Source: Globisporangium splendens
Lineage: Eukaryota > Oomycota > Peronosporomycetes > Pythiales > Pythiaceae
DNA: 64,000 nt
Assembly (NCBI GenBank): GCA_006386115.1
Contig: VFIW01000006.1
Coordinates: 618,642 to 682,641, forward strand
Direction of reading: 5' to 3'
Part shown: positions 1-9,112 of the stretch, in pieces
Numbering within the stretch: position 1 is the first letter of the stretch
How the letters are laid out: every line of letters begins with the position of its first letter
Program-made: the position numbers and the translations under genes
The notes under the pieces: model-generated
What the model saw: the letters and a program-made list of their open reading frames with translations, nothing else
Told to the model about the DNA's origin: nothing
Databases searched by the model: none

Positions 1-32
1 TTCGCCACAAGACCATCAAGACCCACGCAAAG

Positions 33-1724
33 ATGAACGTTCTCCGCCAATTGGCGCTTGTGGCTGCCGCCGCGCTCCTCGGCGTCTCTGGTGCTGTTGC
101 GGACAATATGAACCACCTTGTCACGAACCTGCCTGGTCTGGACAATGCGGACGTGAATTTCAAGCACTATGCTGGCCACTTGGAGCTCCAAGCCAAGGAA
201 AAGCTCTTCTACTGGTACACGGAGAGTCAGGAAGACCCGGAAAATGCTCCGATCGTGTTGTGGTTGAATGGAGGTCCAGGGTGCTCGTCCTTGGGCGGCT
301 TCTTCACGGGTGGGTCGCCTACTCTGCTTGTGGTTATCGATCTTACCTTTTTCTAACTACGACGATTACGATCACCTTTTCTCCCTTTAGAAAACGGTCC
401 ATTCGTCGTGAATGGTGATCTCTCGGTCAAAATCAATCGCCACTCGTGGAACCGCAAAGTCAACATGGTATGGCTGGAGTCACCTGCTGGCGTCGGCTTC
501 AGTGGACCCGTCCAAGACAAGGCGTACTACAACGACGACGTCACAGCGGAGAAAGCGCGTGAATTCCTGCAACTATTCTTCGACAAGTACTCGGAGCTGA
601 AAGGTCGCAAGTTCTACATCACGGGTGAGAGTTACGCGGGACGATACATTCCATATCTGGTGAACGTGCTCGTCGAGAACCCAATCCCAGGTGTCAACCT
701 CGCTGGGTTCGCCATCGGAAACGCGTACACCGACTTGCACACGGACGCGAACGCGAACATCGACTACTTCTACACCCACGGTCTCATGTCACTTGAAAGC
801 TACCGTGAGATTCAAAAGGAGTGTGGTCGTGAGGGCATTGGTTGTGTCTTCTCTGACCACGAAGAATGTTCGGAAACGTGTGCCCAAGTGCTCAATGACG
901 CTGTGAGTGCCATTCAAATGGACCAAATCAATCCGTACTTCATCTACGGAGACGTGTGCCGCCTGCCGACGAACCAAGTGACTGCGCTGCCATTTGCGAA
1001 GAAGCTTATGACGCAGTTGGAGACTACATCGAACCAGCGCACTGACATTGGTCCATGTGCGGACACGTTCACTCAAACATACTTGAGCCAGCGAGAAGTG
1101 CAAGAAGCGATTCACGTTCCTAGCCAAGTGGACTGGACCGACTGTAGCGATGTCATTGGCGAAAAGTACACGAGCAGTCTCACTGCGCTTCCGAAATACC
1201 CCAACATCCTCAACAAGGGACTCGATGTGCTCATCTTCAGTGGGGACGCTGATTCAAACACGAATTTTATGGGCACGGAGCGCTGGATTGGTGAAGAAGG
1301 ACTCAAGCTCCGTGTCACGGACAAATGGACGGCCTGGTTTGGTCCCGACAAGCAGCTCGCGGGGTACGTGCAAGGCTACGAGGGTTTGACGTTCAAGACC
1401 GTCAAGGGTGCTGGCCACATGGTGCCAGCCGTGAAACCTTTGCATGGTCTCAACTTGTTCGAGTGCTTTGTGTTTGGGGACGAGGCATGCGCGACGTTCG
1501 ACTACCCTAAGGACGAGGAAGAGCTCGAAGCTGGTGCCATCGTTGATCTGAGCAAAAAGAGAGCTTCATCGACCTCTTTGTCAGCAGCACACAGCCATAT
1601 GGCTTGGGCGGCGATGTGGGTGCCGTTGCTCGCGGTGTGTTCGGTCGTTGTCGCCTTCGTCGTCATTGGCGCCAAGAACTCGAAGAAGCGCTCGGCGTAC
1701 GAGCGCATCGGATCGTCTGCGTGA
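33..1724 (+). CDS. Serine carboxypeptidase (S10), copy 1, membrane-anchored
   Basis: Secreted or vacuolar peptidase that removes C-terminal residues. Exons 33-309 and 391-1724 (81-bp GT-AG intron) give 536 residues. The splice restores FFTENGPF. An N-terminal signal peptide ([20 protein letters not shown]) is followed by the S10 oxyanion motif [10 protein letters not shown], the nucleophile in GESYAG (about residue 173), the Asp in FSGDADS and the His in GAGHMVP, so the catalytic triad is complete. Near the C-terminus a hydrophobic stretch ([18 protein letters not shown]) is followed by Lys/Arg, which suggests a type I membrane anchor. The first of three tandem paralogs on the same strand. 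Two blocks are practically identical to copy 2 while the middle is clearly diverged. Family assignment is certain; substrate and location are inferred. Confidence 0.93.
310..390 (+). other. Intron of carboxypeptidase copy 1
   Basis: Begins GTGGGT after TTCACGG and ends CCCTTTAG. It contains in-frame stops and its removal restores the conserved FFTENGPFVV. The intron of copy 2 (2423-2508) is at the same codon and phase. Confidence 0.9.
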
Positions 1725-2136
1725 AGCGGACACTACTGTTAATGAGAGCGATTGGTGCAAGTCCATGTACTCTTTGAGAAACATGCAAATGCTGTGAACA
1801 CGATGTTTGGGATTCTTTTTGCGTGTCATGATTCTTCACCTTTCCACTTCGAGTCAGATCGTCCTTTTAATTGAGTAGCTCCTCGTGTTCTAGGTTTAAC
1901 CTATTGGATTCATGACCCACCTGACCCGGCTCTATCCCTTTCTAACGTGATGGGCATCATCGACAAAAAAAGGCGGAGACCGTTGGCACAATGGCTTCTC
2001 CAACCTGCTGTTGCACTCTTGTTGTGGAAGAGAGAACTGCGCAGTTGGCGGCGAGAAAGAACACCACACATGGCGTCCAGTGGTGTGCTCATTCTCGGAT
2101 TTTCGCCGCGCAGAGACAGACATTCGACCGCTCCAG
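1725..2136. other. Intergenic region between carboxypeptidase copies 1 and 2
   Basis: Contains the 3' UTR of copy 1 and the promoter of copy 2, including the initiator-like site at 2087. No coding sequence supported. Confidence 0.7.
2087..2104 (+). promoter_or_regulatory. Oomycete initiator-like core promoter
   Basis: GCTCATTCTCGGATTTTC closely fits the oomycete Inr plus flanking promoter region consensus (GCTCATTYYNCAWTTT). It lies 33 bp upstream of the ATG at 2137, a normal distance for these short 5' leaders, and supports that ATG over upstream ones. Confidence 0.65.
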
Positions 2137-3824
2137 ATGAAGCTGCTCCGCCAACTCGCGCTCTCGGCCGCCGTCGCGCTCCTCGGCGTCTCACAGGCTG
2201 CTGCCACTGCGCAGGACCAAAACTACCACCTCGTCAAAAATCTGCCTGGTCTGGACAATGCGGACGTGAATTTCAAGCACTATGCTGGCCACTTGGAGCT
2301 CCAAGCCAAGGAAAAGCTCTTCTACTGGTACACGGAGAGTCAGGAAGACCCGGAAAATGCTCCGATCGTGTTGTGGTTGAATGGAGGTCCAGGGTGCTCG
2401 TCCTTGGGCGGCTTCTTCACGGGTGCGTTGCATATTTATCCTTGTTCCTGTGAAGCTTTCGTTGCTTTCTTTCTAACCTGAGTCTTGATTGTCGTTGATG
2501 TCCTGTAGAAAACGGTCCTTTTGTCGTGAATGGCGATCTCTCGGTCAAGATCAATCGCCACTCATGGAACCGCAAAGTCAACATTGTGTGGCTAGAATCC
2601 CCCGCGGGCGTCGGCTTCAGTGGCCCATTGCAGAATGCGTCGTACTACAACGACGACGTCGTCGCGGAGAGAGCCCACGAGTTCCTGCAGCTGTTCTTTG
2701 AGAAATACCCGGAGCTACAAAACCGCAAGTTCTACGTCACGGGTGAGAGCTACGCCGGTATGTACATCCCATATCTGGTGAACTTGCTGGTCGAGAAGCC
2801 AATCCCGAACGTGAACCTCGCTGGGTTTGCGATCGGAAACGCGTACACCGACAACAAGATCGACAATAGCGCGTACGTGGACTACTACTACTCGCACGGC
2901 CTCATTTCGCTGGAGAACTACCGTGCGATGCGCAAAATCTGTGGCGCCGACATTGGCTGTGTCTTCACTGGTGGTAAATGCACGGACGCGTGCAAGCAAG
3001 TGCTAGAAGAGGGCATCTTTGCGATCCAAGAGGACGATTTCAACCCGTACTTCATCTACGGCGACAAGTGCTTGTTGATGGACAACCAAGCCAACACGTT
3101 GCGGCTGTCGGCGGACAAGAAGCAGCAGTTCCAGACGACGTCGAACCGGCGCGTCGACATTGTGCCGTGCGCGGATACGTTCACGCAGGCTTTCTTGAAC
3201 CAGAAGAGCGTGCAAGAGGCGATCCACGTCACCGACCACGTGGACTGGGTCTCCTGCAGCGAAGACGTCTCGGACACGTACACGAGCAGCGACTCGTCGT
3301 TGCCAAAGTACCGCAACATCCTCGGCAAGGGACTCGATGTGCTCATCTACAGTGGGGACGCCGACTCGGTCGTCAACTTTATCGGCACGGAGCGCTGGAT
3401 TGGTGAAGAAGGACTCAAGCTCCGTGTCACGGATAAATGGACGGCCTGGTTTGGTCCCGACAAGCAGCTCGCGGGGTACGTGCAAGGCTACGAGGGTTTG
3501 ACGTTCAAGACCGTCAAGGGTGCTGGCCACATGGTGCCAGCCGTGAAACCTTTGCATGGTCTCAACTTGTTCGAGTGCTTTGTGTTTGGGGACGAGGCAT
3601 GCGCGACGTTCGACTACCCTAAGGACGAGGAAGAGCTCGAAGCTGGTGCCATCATGGATCTGAGCCAGACAACGTCGGTTGCGAGCATGTCGTCGTTCTT
3701 GTCAGTCGTTGTCGTGGGTTCGGTCGTCGCCGTGGGCTCGGTCGTCGCCGTGTTCCTCGCAGTGGGCATGAAGAGCGCCAAGAAGCGCGCCAACTATGCA
3801 ACCATTCGATCCCCGACTGTCTAA
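2137..3824 (+). CDS. Serine carboxypeptidase (S10), copy 2, membrane-anchored
   Basis: Exons 2137-2422 and 2509-3824 (86-bp intron) give 533 residues. The ATG at 2137 starts a signal peptide ([20 protein letters not shown]) and is preceded by an initiator-like site. The S10 motifs [23 protein letters not shown] and GAGHMVP supply the oxyanion hole and the Ser-Asp-His triad. The C-terminus has a Val-rich hydrophobic anchor (about residues 490-520) and a basic tail (KSAKKR). Bases 2242-2425 and 3384-3653 are almost identical to copy 1; the region between them is not. It is an intact paralog in a three-gene cluster, probably with diverged specificity in the central part. Confidence 0.93.
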
Positions 3825-4272
3825 TGGCGCCATTGCAGTGCGAGTGTAAAGTGGCGGATGCAATTAATGAATGTGGATGCCGTCATTGCTCTCTTCTTCT
3901 TCTTCTCCTTAGGACTCTTCTCAGACTCAGATACACACAATTGCACAGCTTGCACCCCTCCATCATGCTGAGACTTTCAGGATGAGTGGACACTCGAGAG
4001 TGTTGGTCTCCTATGCAAAAAGGTCGCGTCTTGCATAACGCAACGAGTGATTGGCGCATCCACAGGGTTTGGGATCAAATGATGAACCAACAAGAGCGCA
4101 CGCTTTGTTGAATGTACGCGGAAGGAATTCTCATTCGTGTCCCTCCTCTCCCAGCGGCAGTTGCGAAATGATCTTTGCTGCGCAATCCACTTTGCAAGTC
4201 CTCACTTTGCAAGTCCTCACATTGCAATTTTGCACACAAGCTCCAAGTCCTCGTCCAAGAGTTGCAAGTGCT
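3825..4272. other. Intergenic region and 5' leader of carboxypeptidase copy 3
   Basis: Holds a short TTC-rich tract near 3893 and, at 4191-4226, about 2.4 copies of a 15-bp direct repeat (TTTGCAAGTCCTCAC). A TCTCATTCGTGTCCC initiator-like sequence lies near 4130. In-frame ATGs upstream of 4273 do not begin a signal peptide. Confidence 0.55.
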
Positions 4273-5970
4273 ATGAAGGTGATCACTCGCGCTGTTGCTG
4301 CGCTCGGCGTCGCCCTGGCGCTGATGTCGTCGGTGTCGGCATCCCACCACGGCAAGAGCAAGGAGCTCCGTAATGTGCACCAGATCACCGGTCTGCCGGG
4401 TCTCAAGGCCAAGGCGATCGAGTTCGACCAGTTCGCGGGCCACCTCGAGCTCGAGACGAAGGAGAAGCTCTTCTACTGGTACACCGAGTCGCAGAGCGAC
4501 CCCGCGAATGATCCGATCGTGCTCTGGCTGAACGGCGGTCCCGGGTGCTCGTCGATCAATGGCTTCTTCACGGAGAACGGACCGTTCGTGGTGCAGCCAG
4601 ATCTGTCGCTCAAGGTGAACCCGTACGGCTGGAACCGCAAGGCGAACATCGTGTGGGTCGATTCGCCCGCGGGCGTCGGCTACAGCACGCCGCTGCAGAA
4701 CGCCGAGTACTACAACGACGACGTGGTCGCGGACAGATTGCATCAGTTCGTCGGCACGTTTTTCCAGAAGTACCCCGAGTTGCAGCACCGCGACTTCTAC
4801 ATCACGGGCGAGAGCTACGGTGGCATGTACATTCCATACCTGGTGGACCGCATCGTGGACGCGCCGATCGCAAACGTGACGCTGAAGGGGTTCGCGATCG
4901 GAAACCCGCTCACAGACAACACGATCGACGGCAATGCGTACCTGGACTACTACTTGTCGCACGCTCTGATCTCGCGCAGCAACTACGCCAAGGCGCAACG
5001 AGATTGCGACCACAACGTCGCGCAGTGCATCTTCACGCCTGTGAACTGTACCGAGAAGTGTCAAGCAGCCGTCGACGAGGCGTTCGCGGCATCTGATAGG
5101 GATGGGTTCAACCACTACTACATCTACGGCGACGCGTGCTTGCTCAAGAACCCGCAGGCTGCCGCGTTGCACTACCGCGAAGACCGCGAGCTGGAAGTCG
5201 TGACCCACCGCGGGGTGATTGGGCCGTGCGCGAGTTCGTACACCGACTCGTACTTGAACTTGCCAGACGTGCAGCTCGCGTTGCACGTCGAAGGTGCGCC
5301 AGTGCAGTGGGTCGACTGCCAGCGGTTCATCTCGAAGCATTTCACCAAGAGTCTGTCGTCGCTGCCAAAGTACCGCAACATCCTCGGCAAGGGGCTCAAG
5401 GCGCTCATCTACAGTGGCGACGCCGACTCCGTCGTCAACTTTATCGGCACGGAGCGGTGGATCGCGCAGGACGGTCTCAACCTGACGGAGGTTGGTCCGT
5501 GGAGATCGTGGCTCGGTCCAGACAAGCAAATCGCGGGCTACGTCCAGGAGTTCGACGGTTTGACGTTCAAGACAATCAAGGGAGCGGGCCACATGGTGCC
5601 AGCCGTGCGTCCGTTGCATGGTCTCAATCTGTTTGAATGCTTCGTGTACGGTGCCGACGCCTGCGCCACGTTCAAGTATCCGAGCGACCCGTTCGAGACG
5701 GAGGCTGGCGATTTCGACTCGGGATACGACAATGACGACGACGCGAAAAAGGCGGAGGACGTGCACGACGTCGTGCAGCTCAAGAAGATCGCGGCAGCGA
5801 GCACGACGCTCACATCCGCTAGCGGTGCTTCTTCGTCAGGTTTTGCGTACTTTGGTGGAGGCGCTGTGCTGTCGGTGTGCGGTTTCTTTTTGTACACGGG
5901 ACGCCGTCGCCACCGCACGACTCGCTACAGTAGCGGCGAAGAGCGGATCCCGTTTGCGTCCACCATTTAA
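4273..5970 (+). CDS. Serine carboxypeptidase (S10), copy 3, intronless
   Basis: Uninterrupted frame of 565 residues from the ATG at 4273, chosen because it begins a signal peptide (MKVITRAVAALGVALALMSS). The frame is open further upstream, but those residues look like 5' leader. It has [16 protein letters not shown] (nucleophile), YSGDADS and GAGHMVP. The conserved site that is interrupted by an intron in copies 1 and 2 reads straight through here as FFTENGPFVV. The C-terminal tail has an acidic stretch (YDNDDDAKKAED), a hydrophobic segment (AYFGGGAVLSVCGFFLY) and basic RRRHR, again fitting a type I anchor. Codon use is more GC-rich than in copies 1 and 2. Confidence 0.93.
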   Translation: MKVITRAVAALGVALALMSSVSASHHGKSKELRNVHQITGLPGLKAKAIEFDQFAGHLELETKEKLFYWYTESQSDPANDPIVLWLNGGPGCSSINGFFTENGPFVVQPDLSLKVNPYGWNRKANIVWVDSPAGVGYSTPLQNAEYYNDDVVADRLHQFVGTFFQKYPELQHRDFYITGESYGGMYIPYLVDRIVDAPIANVTLKGFAIGNPLTDNTIDGNAYLDYYLSHALISRSNYAKAQRDCDHNVAQCIFTPVNCTEKCQAAVDEAFAASDRDGFNHYYIYGDACLLKNPQAAALHYREDRELEVVTHRGVIGPCASSYTDSYLNLPDVQLALHVEGAPVQWVDCQRFISKHFTKSLSSLPKYRNILGKGLKALIYSGDADSVVNFIGTERWIAQDGLNLTEVGPWRSWLGPDKQIAGYVQEFDGLTFKTIKGAGHMVPAVRPLHGLNLFECFVYGADACATFKYPSDPFETEAGDFDSGYDNDDDAKKAEDVHDVVQLKKIAAASTTLTSASGASSSGFAYFGGGAVLSVCGFFLYTGRRRHRTTRYSSGEERIPFASTI

Positions 5971-6333
5971 ACTGGTAGTCGAGAGGTTGTACCGTGATGC
6001 ATTGCTGGTTTTGTTTGTTGTCATTGCTGCTGGTGACGCGGACGGTGGGAACGCACGGAAGATTGACGAAGAGCTACAAAGCGAGGCTCTGCGGGTGAGC
6101 TCCCGTTGGTGGATCCTTTCGATTGTGTAGACGAATAATAAATGGATGGCTGCAATCTTTGTTTTCGAGGAGCAAACAGGATGGCCTTTCTTTGTACAAA
6201 CACATCGATGGCGTGGTACACGTTATTTACTGATCCTGGATGACACACGATGCCCTCCGTTAAGGTACAAAGTCTTATTTTAAGGGATCCGCTGTTGCTC
6301 ACTCGCCATTCACATCAAGCAATAAACAGACAA
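5971..6333. other. Intergenic region upstream of the HA-repeat gene
   Basis: 3' UTR of the carboxypeptidase followed by the promoter of the next gene. An initiator-like GCTCACTCGCCATTCAC occurs at 6297-6313, 21 bp before the ATG at 6334; if used, the in-frame ATG at 6250 would lie upstream of the transcript. Confidence 0.5.
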
Positions 6334-8136
6334 ATGCTGCGCAGCGTCTGGCGCCGATGGCCGCGCCGTGGCGGAGGCTCGGCGGCGCTGCTCCGGCCCC
6401 CAGCTGCGACTGCGACGCCTCTACACAGCGTCTGCGTCTCGCAGAGCGCGCACTCATCCCGTTGGTATGCGTCGACAACCAGCAAGAGCAGCAGCAACGC
6501 CACTTCGAGAAAGTCTCCCCGCGGTCTGAACGCGACGGCGTTCGCGAAACGCGAGCGTGACGTGCGCGCGCATGCGCAGCTGCTGCTGGCGTTACAGACC
6601 TTCTACAAGAACGAGCGCCACTTCGCGGTGCCCTACAGCTTTGTCGTGCCGGCGCCGTCGCCGTTCCCAAGCTCGTTTTCGTCCGCACGACGCCCCGCGA
6701 CCGGTGTAGAGCAGGACGACAGTGGTGATGTGATCGTGCCGCACCATTTGCAGCACGAGTCGTGGCCCAAGGAGCTCCACGGTATGCGGCTAGGCGTCAA
6801 GGTGCACAAATTTATCCAGGCCGTGATGAAAGGCACGCACAAGCAGAGCGCCAAGCAGCTCGCACAGCTCACGGACCTGGGCTTCCCGTGGCCCAATTGG
6901 CGAGAGTACGTCTTTGAAAACGTGACGGCACCAGCACTGGAGACGTACTTGCAGCGAGAGGGTCATCTCTTTGTGCCGCAGAAGTTTGTGTGTCCGCACG
7001 GCGATCGGGTGTGGCCGCGGCCGACGTGGGGGTTCCCACTGGGGACGCAAGTCGCGACGCTGCGCAAGCACAAGGACACGTCGCTCCTCGCCGACCATCA
7101 CGTCGAGGCGCTGGAGCAAATGGGGTTTGTCTGGAAAGTTCGCGATGCCAAGTGGTTCCAGTACTTTCTACCTGGGTTGCGCCACTACAAGTCGGTCTAC
7201 GGACACGTGGACGTCCCGCTCGCGTTCGTGATCCCCGACCAACAGCAAAGCGAAAGCAACAGCACAGCACTACACAAAGGAGACGAAGGCAATGCCGAGT
7301 GGCCAGCGTACCTGGGTGGGTACATGCTCGGCCGTCACGTGTACATGGTGCGCTCGGGCAAGTACGCCGACCAGGTCGAGGAATCCCGCGCCGAGCTCGA
7401 CGCGCTCGGATTTTCGTTCAACCTGTCGGATTCCATGTGGACGCACACGATCCTGCCCGCGCTCCGTGTGTTTGCGCAAGTGCACCACCACTGCGACGTG
7501 CATCAGGAGTTTGTCGTGCCGTCCTGGGCGCCATGGCCTGAGAAAGCCTGGGGCTTGAAACTCGGACACACCGTGAAGAGCATCCGCCAGGGCGCCTACG
7601 AAGCTCAAGTGCAGGCTTCTCGTGACGACCTAGAGCGTCTCGGGTTCGTGTGGAACGCAAAGCAGCGGTTGGAGCGGACCGTACGGGACATCGTGCTCCC
7701 GGCGATGGCCACGTACCGCAAGCTGCACGGCCATGTGCTGGTCAGCACGGACTTTGTGGTCCCCAGAAACGATGCCGCGTGGCCAGAGTCCGCGCGAGGC
7801 TTCAAATTGGGCCACTGGATCACACGCGCGCGGTCAGGACACGTGGACGTACCGAGCCACTTGAGACGCGAATTGGACCACGTCGGCTTTGTCTGGCGGT
7901 TCAATGACGCACGCTGGAACGAGATCCTGCTGCCTTCGTTTCGCGTGTATGCCAAGTTGCATGGCACGTGCCGCGGCATGAGCACCAAGTTCCACGTCCC
8001 GCATGAGCCCCCGTATCCAGAGCAAGCGTGGGGCGCGAACCTCGGCGGTGCCGTCTGGCACATGCGCAACGGCGACACGTACGTCAACGACGACGAGAAG
8101 CATCGCGAACTGCGTGCACTGGGCGTGCTGGAGTGA
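6334..8136 (+). CDS. Six-repeat helicase-associated (HA) domain protein, probably mitochondrial
   Basis: 600 residues, single exon. The N-terminus (MLRSVWRRWPRRGGGSAALL) is rich in Arg, Ser and Ala, lacks acidic residues and has SSRWYAST, a plausible matrix-peptidase site near residue 50, so mitochondrial import is inferred. The rest is about six copies of an 80-residue module of the form LPAMxxYRKLHGHxxVxxxFVVP-WPExxxGFKLGxxVxxxRxG-LxxLGFVW. These resemble helicase-associated domains found in expanded families in oomycetes and diatoms. No helicase motif is present. The role is unknown; HA domains are thought to be helical nucleic-acid-binding units, so organelle DNA or RNA binding is a guess. 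Confidence 0.8.
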   Translation: MLRSVWRRWPRRGGGSAALLRPPAATATPLHSVCVSQSAHSSRWYASTTSKSSSNATSRKSPRGLNATAFAKRERDVRAHAQLLLALQTFYKNERHFAVPYSFVVPAPSPFPSSFSSARRPATGVEQDDSGDVIVPHHLQHESWPKELHGMRLGVKVHKFIQAVMKGTHKQSAKQLAQLTDLGFPWPNWREYVFENVTAPALETYLQREGHLFVPQKFVCPHGDRVWPRPTWGFPLGTQVATLRKHKDTSLLADHHVEALEQMGFVWKVRDAKWFQYFLPGLRHYKSVYGHVDVPLAFVIPDQQQSESNSTALHKGDEGNAEWPAYLGGYMLGRHVYMVRSGKYADQVEESRAELDALGFSFNLSDSMWTHTILPALRVFAQVHHHCDVHQEFVVPSWAPWPEKAWGLKLGHTVKSIRQGAYEAQVQASRDDLERLGFVWNAKQRLERTVRDIVLPAMATYRKLHGHVLVSTDFVVPRNDAAWPESARGFKLGHWITRARSGHVDVPSHLRRELDHVGFVWRFNDARWNEILLPSFRVYAKLHGTCRGMSTKFHVPHEPPYPEQAWGANLGGAVWHMRNGDTYVNDDEKHRELRALGVLE

Positions 8137-9112
8137 GTTGTCGTCTGGTGATCGAGAACAAGAGAAAGCAAAAAGACAGAGTTTGTAAAGTGTGACTTTT
8201 GGAAATAGAAAAAAACGACTTGAGTGCAGCGATTCACACGTGACGGACATTGGTACGTGGCAATGGATCATATTTCTTGAAACCGGTGTACGTGCTGATG
8301 TCGAGTTTGCACGGCGTAGTTATATCCAAGTTTGGTTTGTCCGAGTTTAGCCTCCGAGGGCGTTTCTCGCTTGCGAATCGGTCGTTTGCTGTGCGTGGCA
8401 ACTTTGCCGTTGCCACATACCATCACGCGACAAGCAACATCGAAAGGCGCACGCGAGCGATCGCCGCGCTGTGGAGAAAATGGCGGCCATACCGTGAAGC
8501 AAACAGCGCGACTCGTGTACCCCGAGACCATGTCGTTCCAGGACATCTTCCACTTGAATGTGGAGATTCTGCTGTAGTTTCTCTGTTTGCTTTGCCAGCT
8601 GAACGCGCAGATGCTCTCGTGGCGCATCATCCGCAGTCGCCTTACCAGTGGATCTACTCCAATTCAAGTGCAAATGATGCGAGAAACGACCGCAAAGTCT
8701 GGTGCTTGCTCAGCAGTCAAGCCTCTCGACCGACGTACCACCAGACACGGCGTAATCGTGGAGAAGTTGGTTAAAGGGTCAACGAACAAGCTGCCAGTGC
8801 TGACGTCGAGCGTGGAGCGTGGAGCAACACTCCTGCCTGTGTTGCCCCTCAAGTGGATAAGCGCAGCGGCAGCCTAAGCGACGTATTAGTCGTCATGATT
8901 CCTAGTTGTGGAATAATGACTCAAAGCTGGGCCGGGGTGAGGGCAGAGCTTTGTATGTCCTTGCTTCGGATCCCATACGCTCAAGGGGTGACCCAAAAGC
9001 AATCGAGCAAATGAAAACGTTCATATATTTGCCTCAATGTGGCGAGCGTGAGATGTGAAAAGAAAGCAGTCGGGTCGGCAAAGCTACAGGTACTTTAGCC
9101 GGCGTCGGGCAT
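8137..9112. other. Intergenic region with a gene relic
   Basis: Convergent space between the HA-repeat gene and the dehydrogenase. It carries the 3'-end relic described at 8460-8577. I see nothing else coding; short open frames at 8587-8877 lack recognisable features. Confidence 0.6.
8460..8577 (+). pseudogene. 3'-terminal relic of the multi-pass membrane protein family
   Basis: The frame ending at 8577 reads HTVKQTARLVYPETMSFQDI and then a stop. This matches the C-terminus of the gene at 10589-12466 (NTVKPQARLVYPETISCQDL). Both finish about ten residues later with an LNV-containing tail. At DNA level CTCGTGTACCCCGAGACCAT is shared exactly. Upstream of this block the similarity fades and the frame is not maintained, so only the last exon end survives. 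It lies in opposite orientation to the longer copy, with the dehydrogenase gene between them. Confidence 0.7.

Noticed and set aside
4075..5766. 563-codon open frame on the minus strand
   Set aside because: Antisense of the third carboxypeptidase; an effect of high GC at third positions. It has no recognisable domain.
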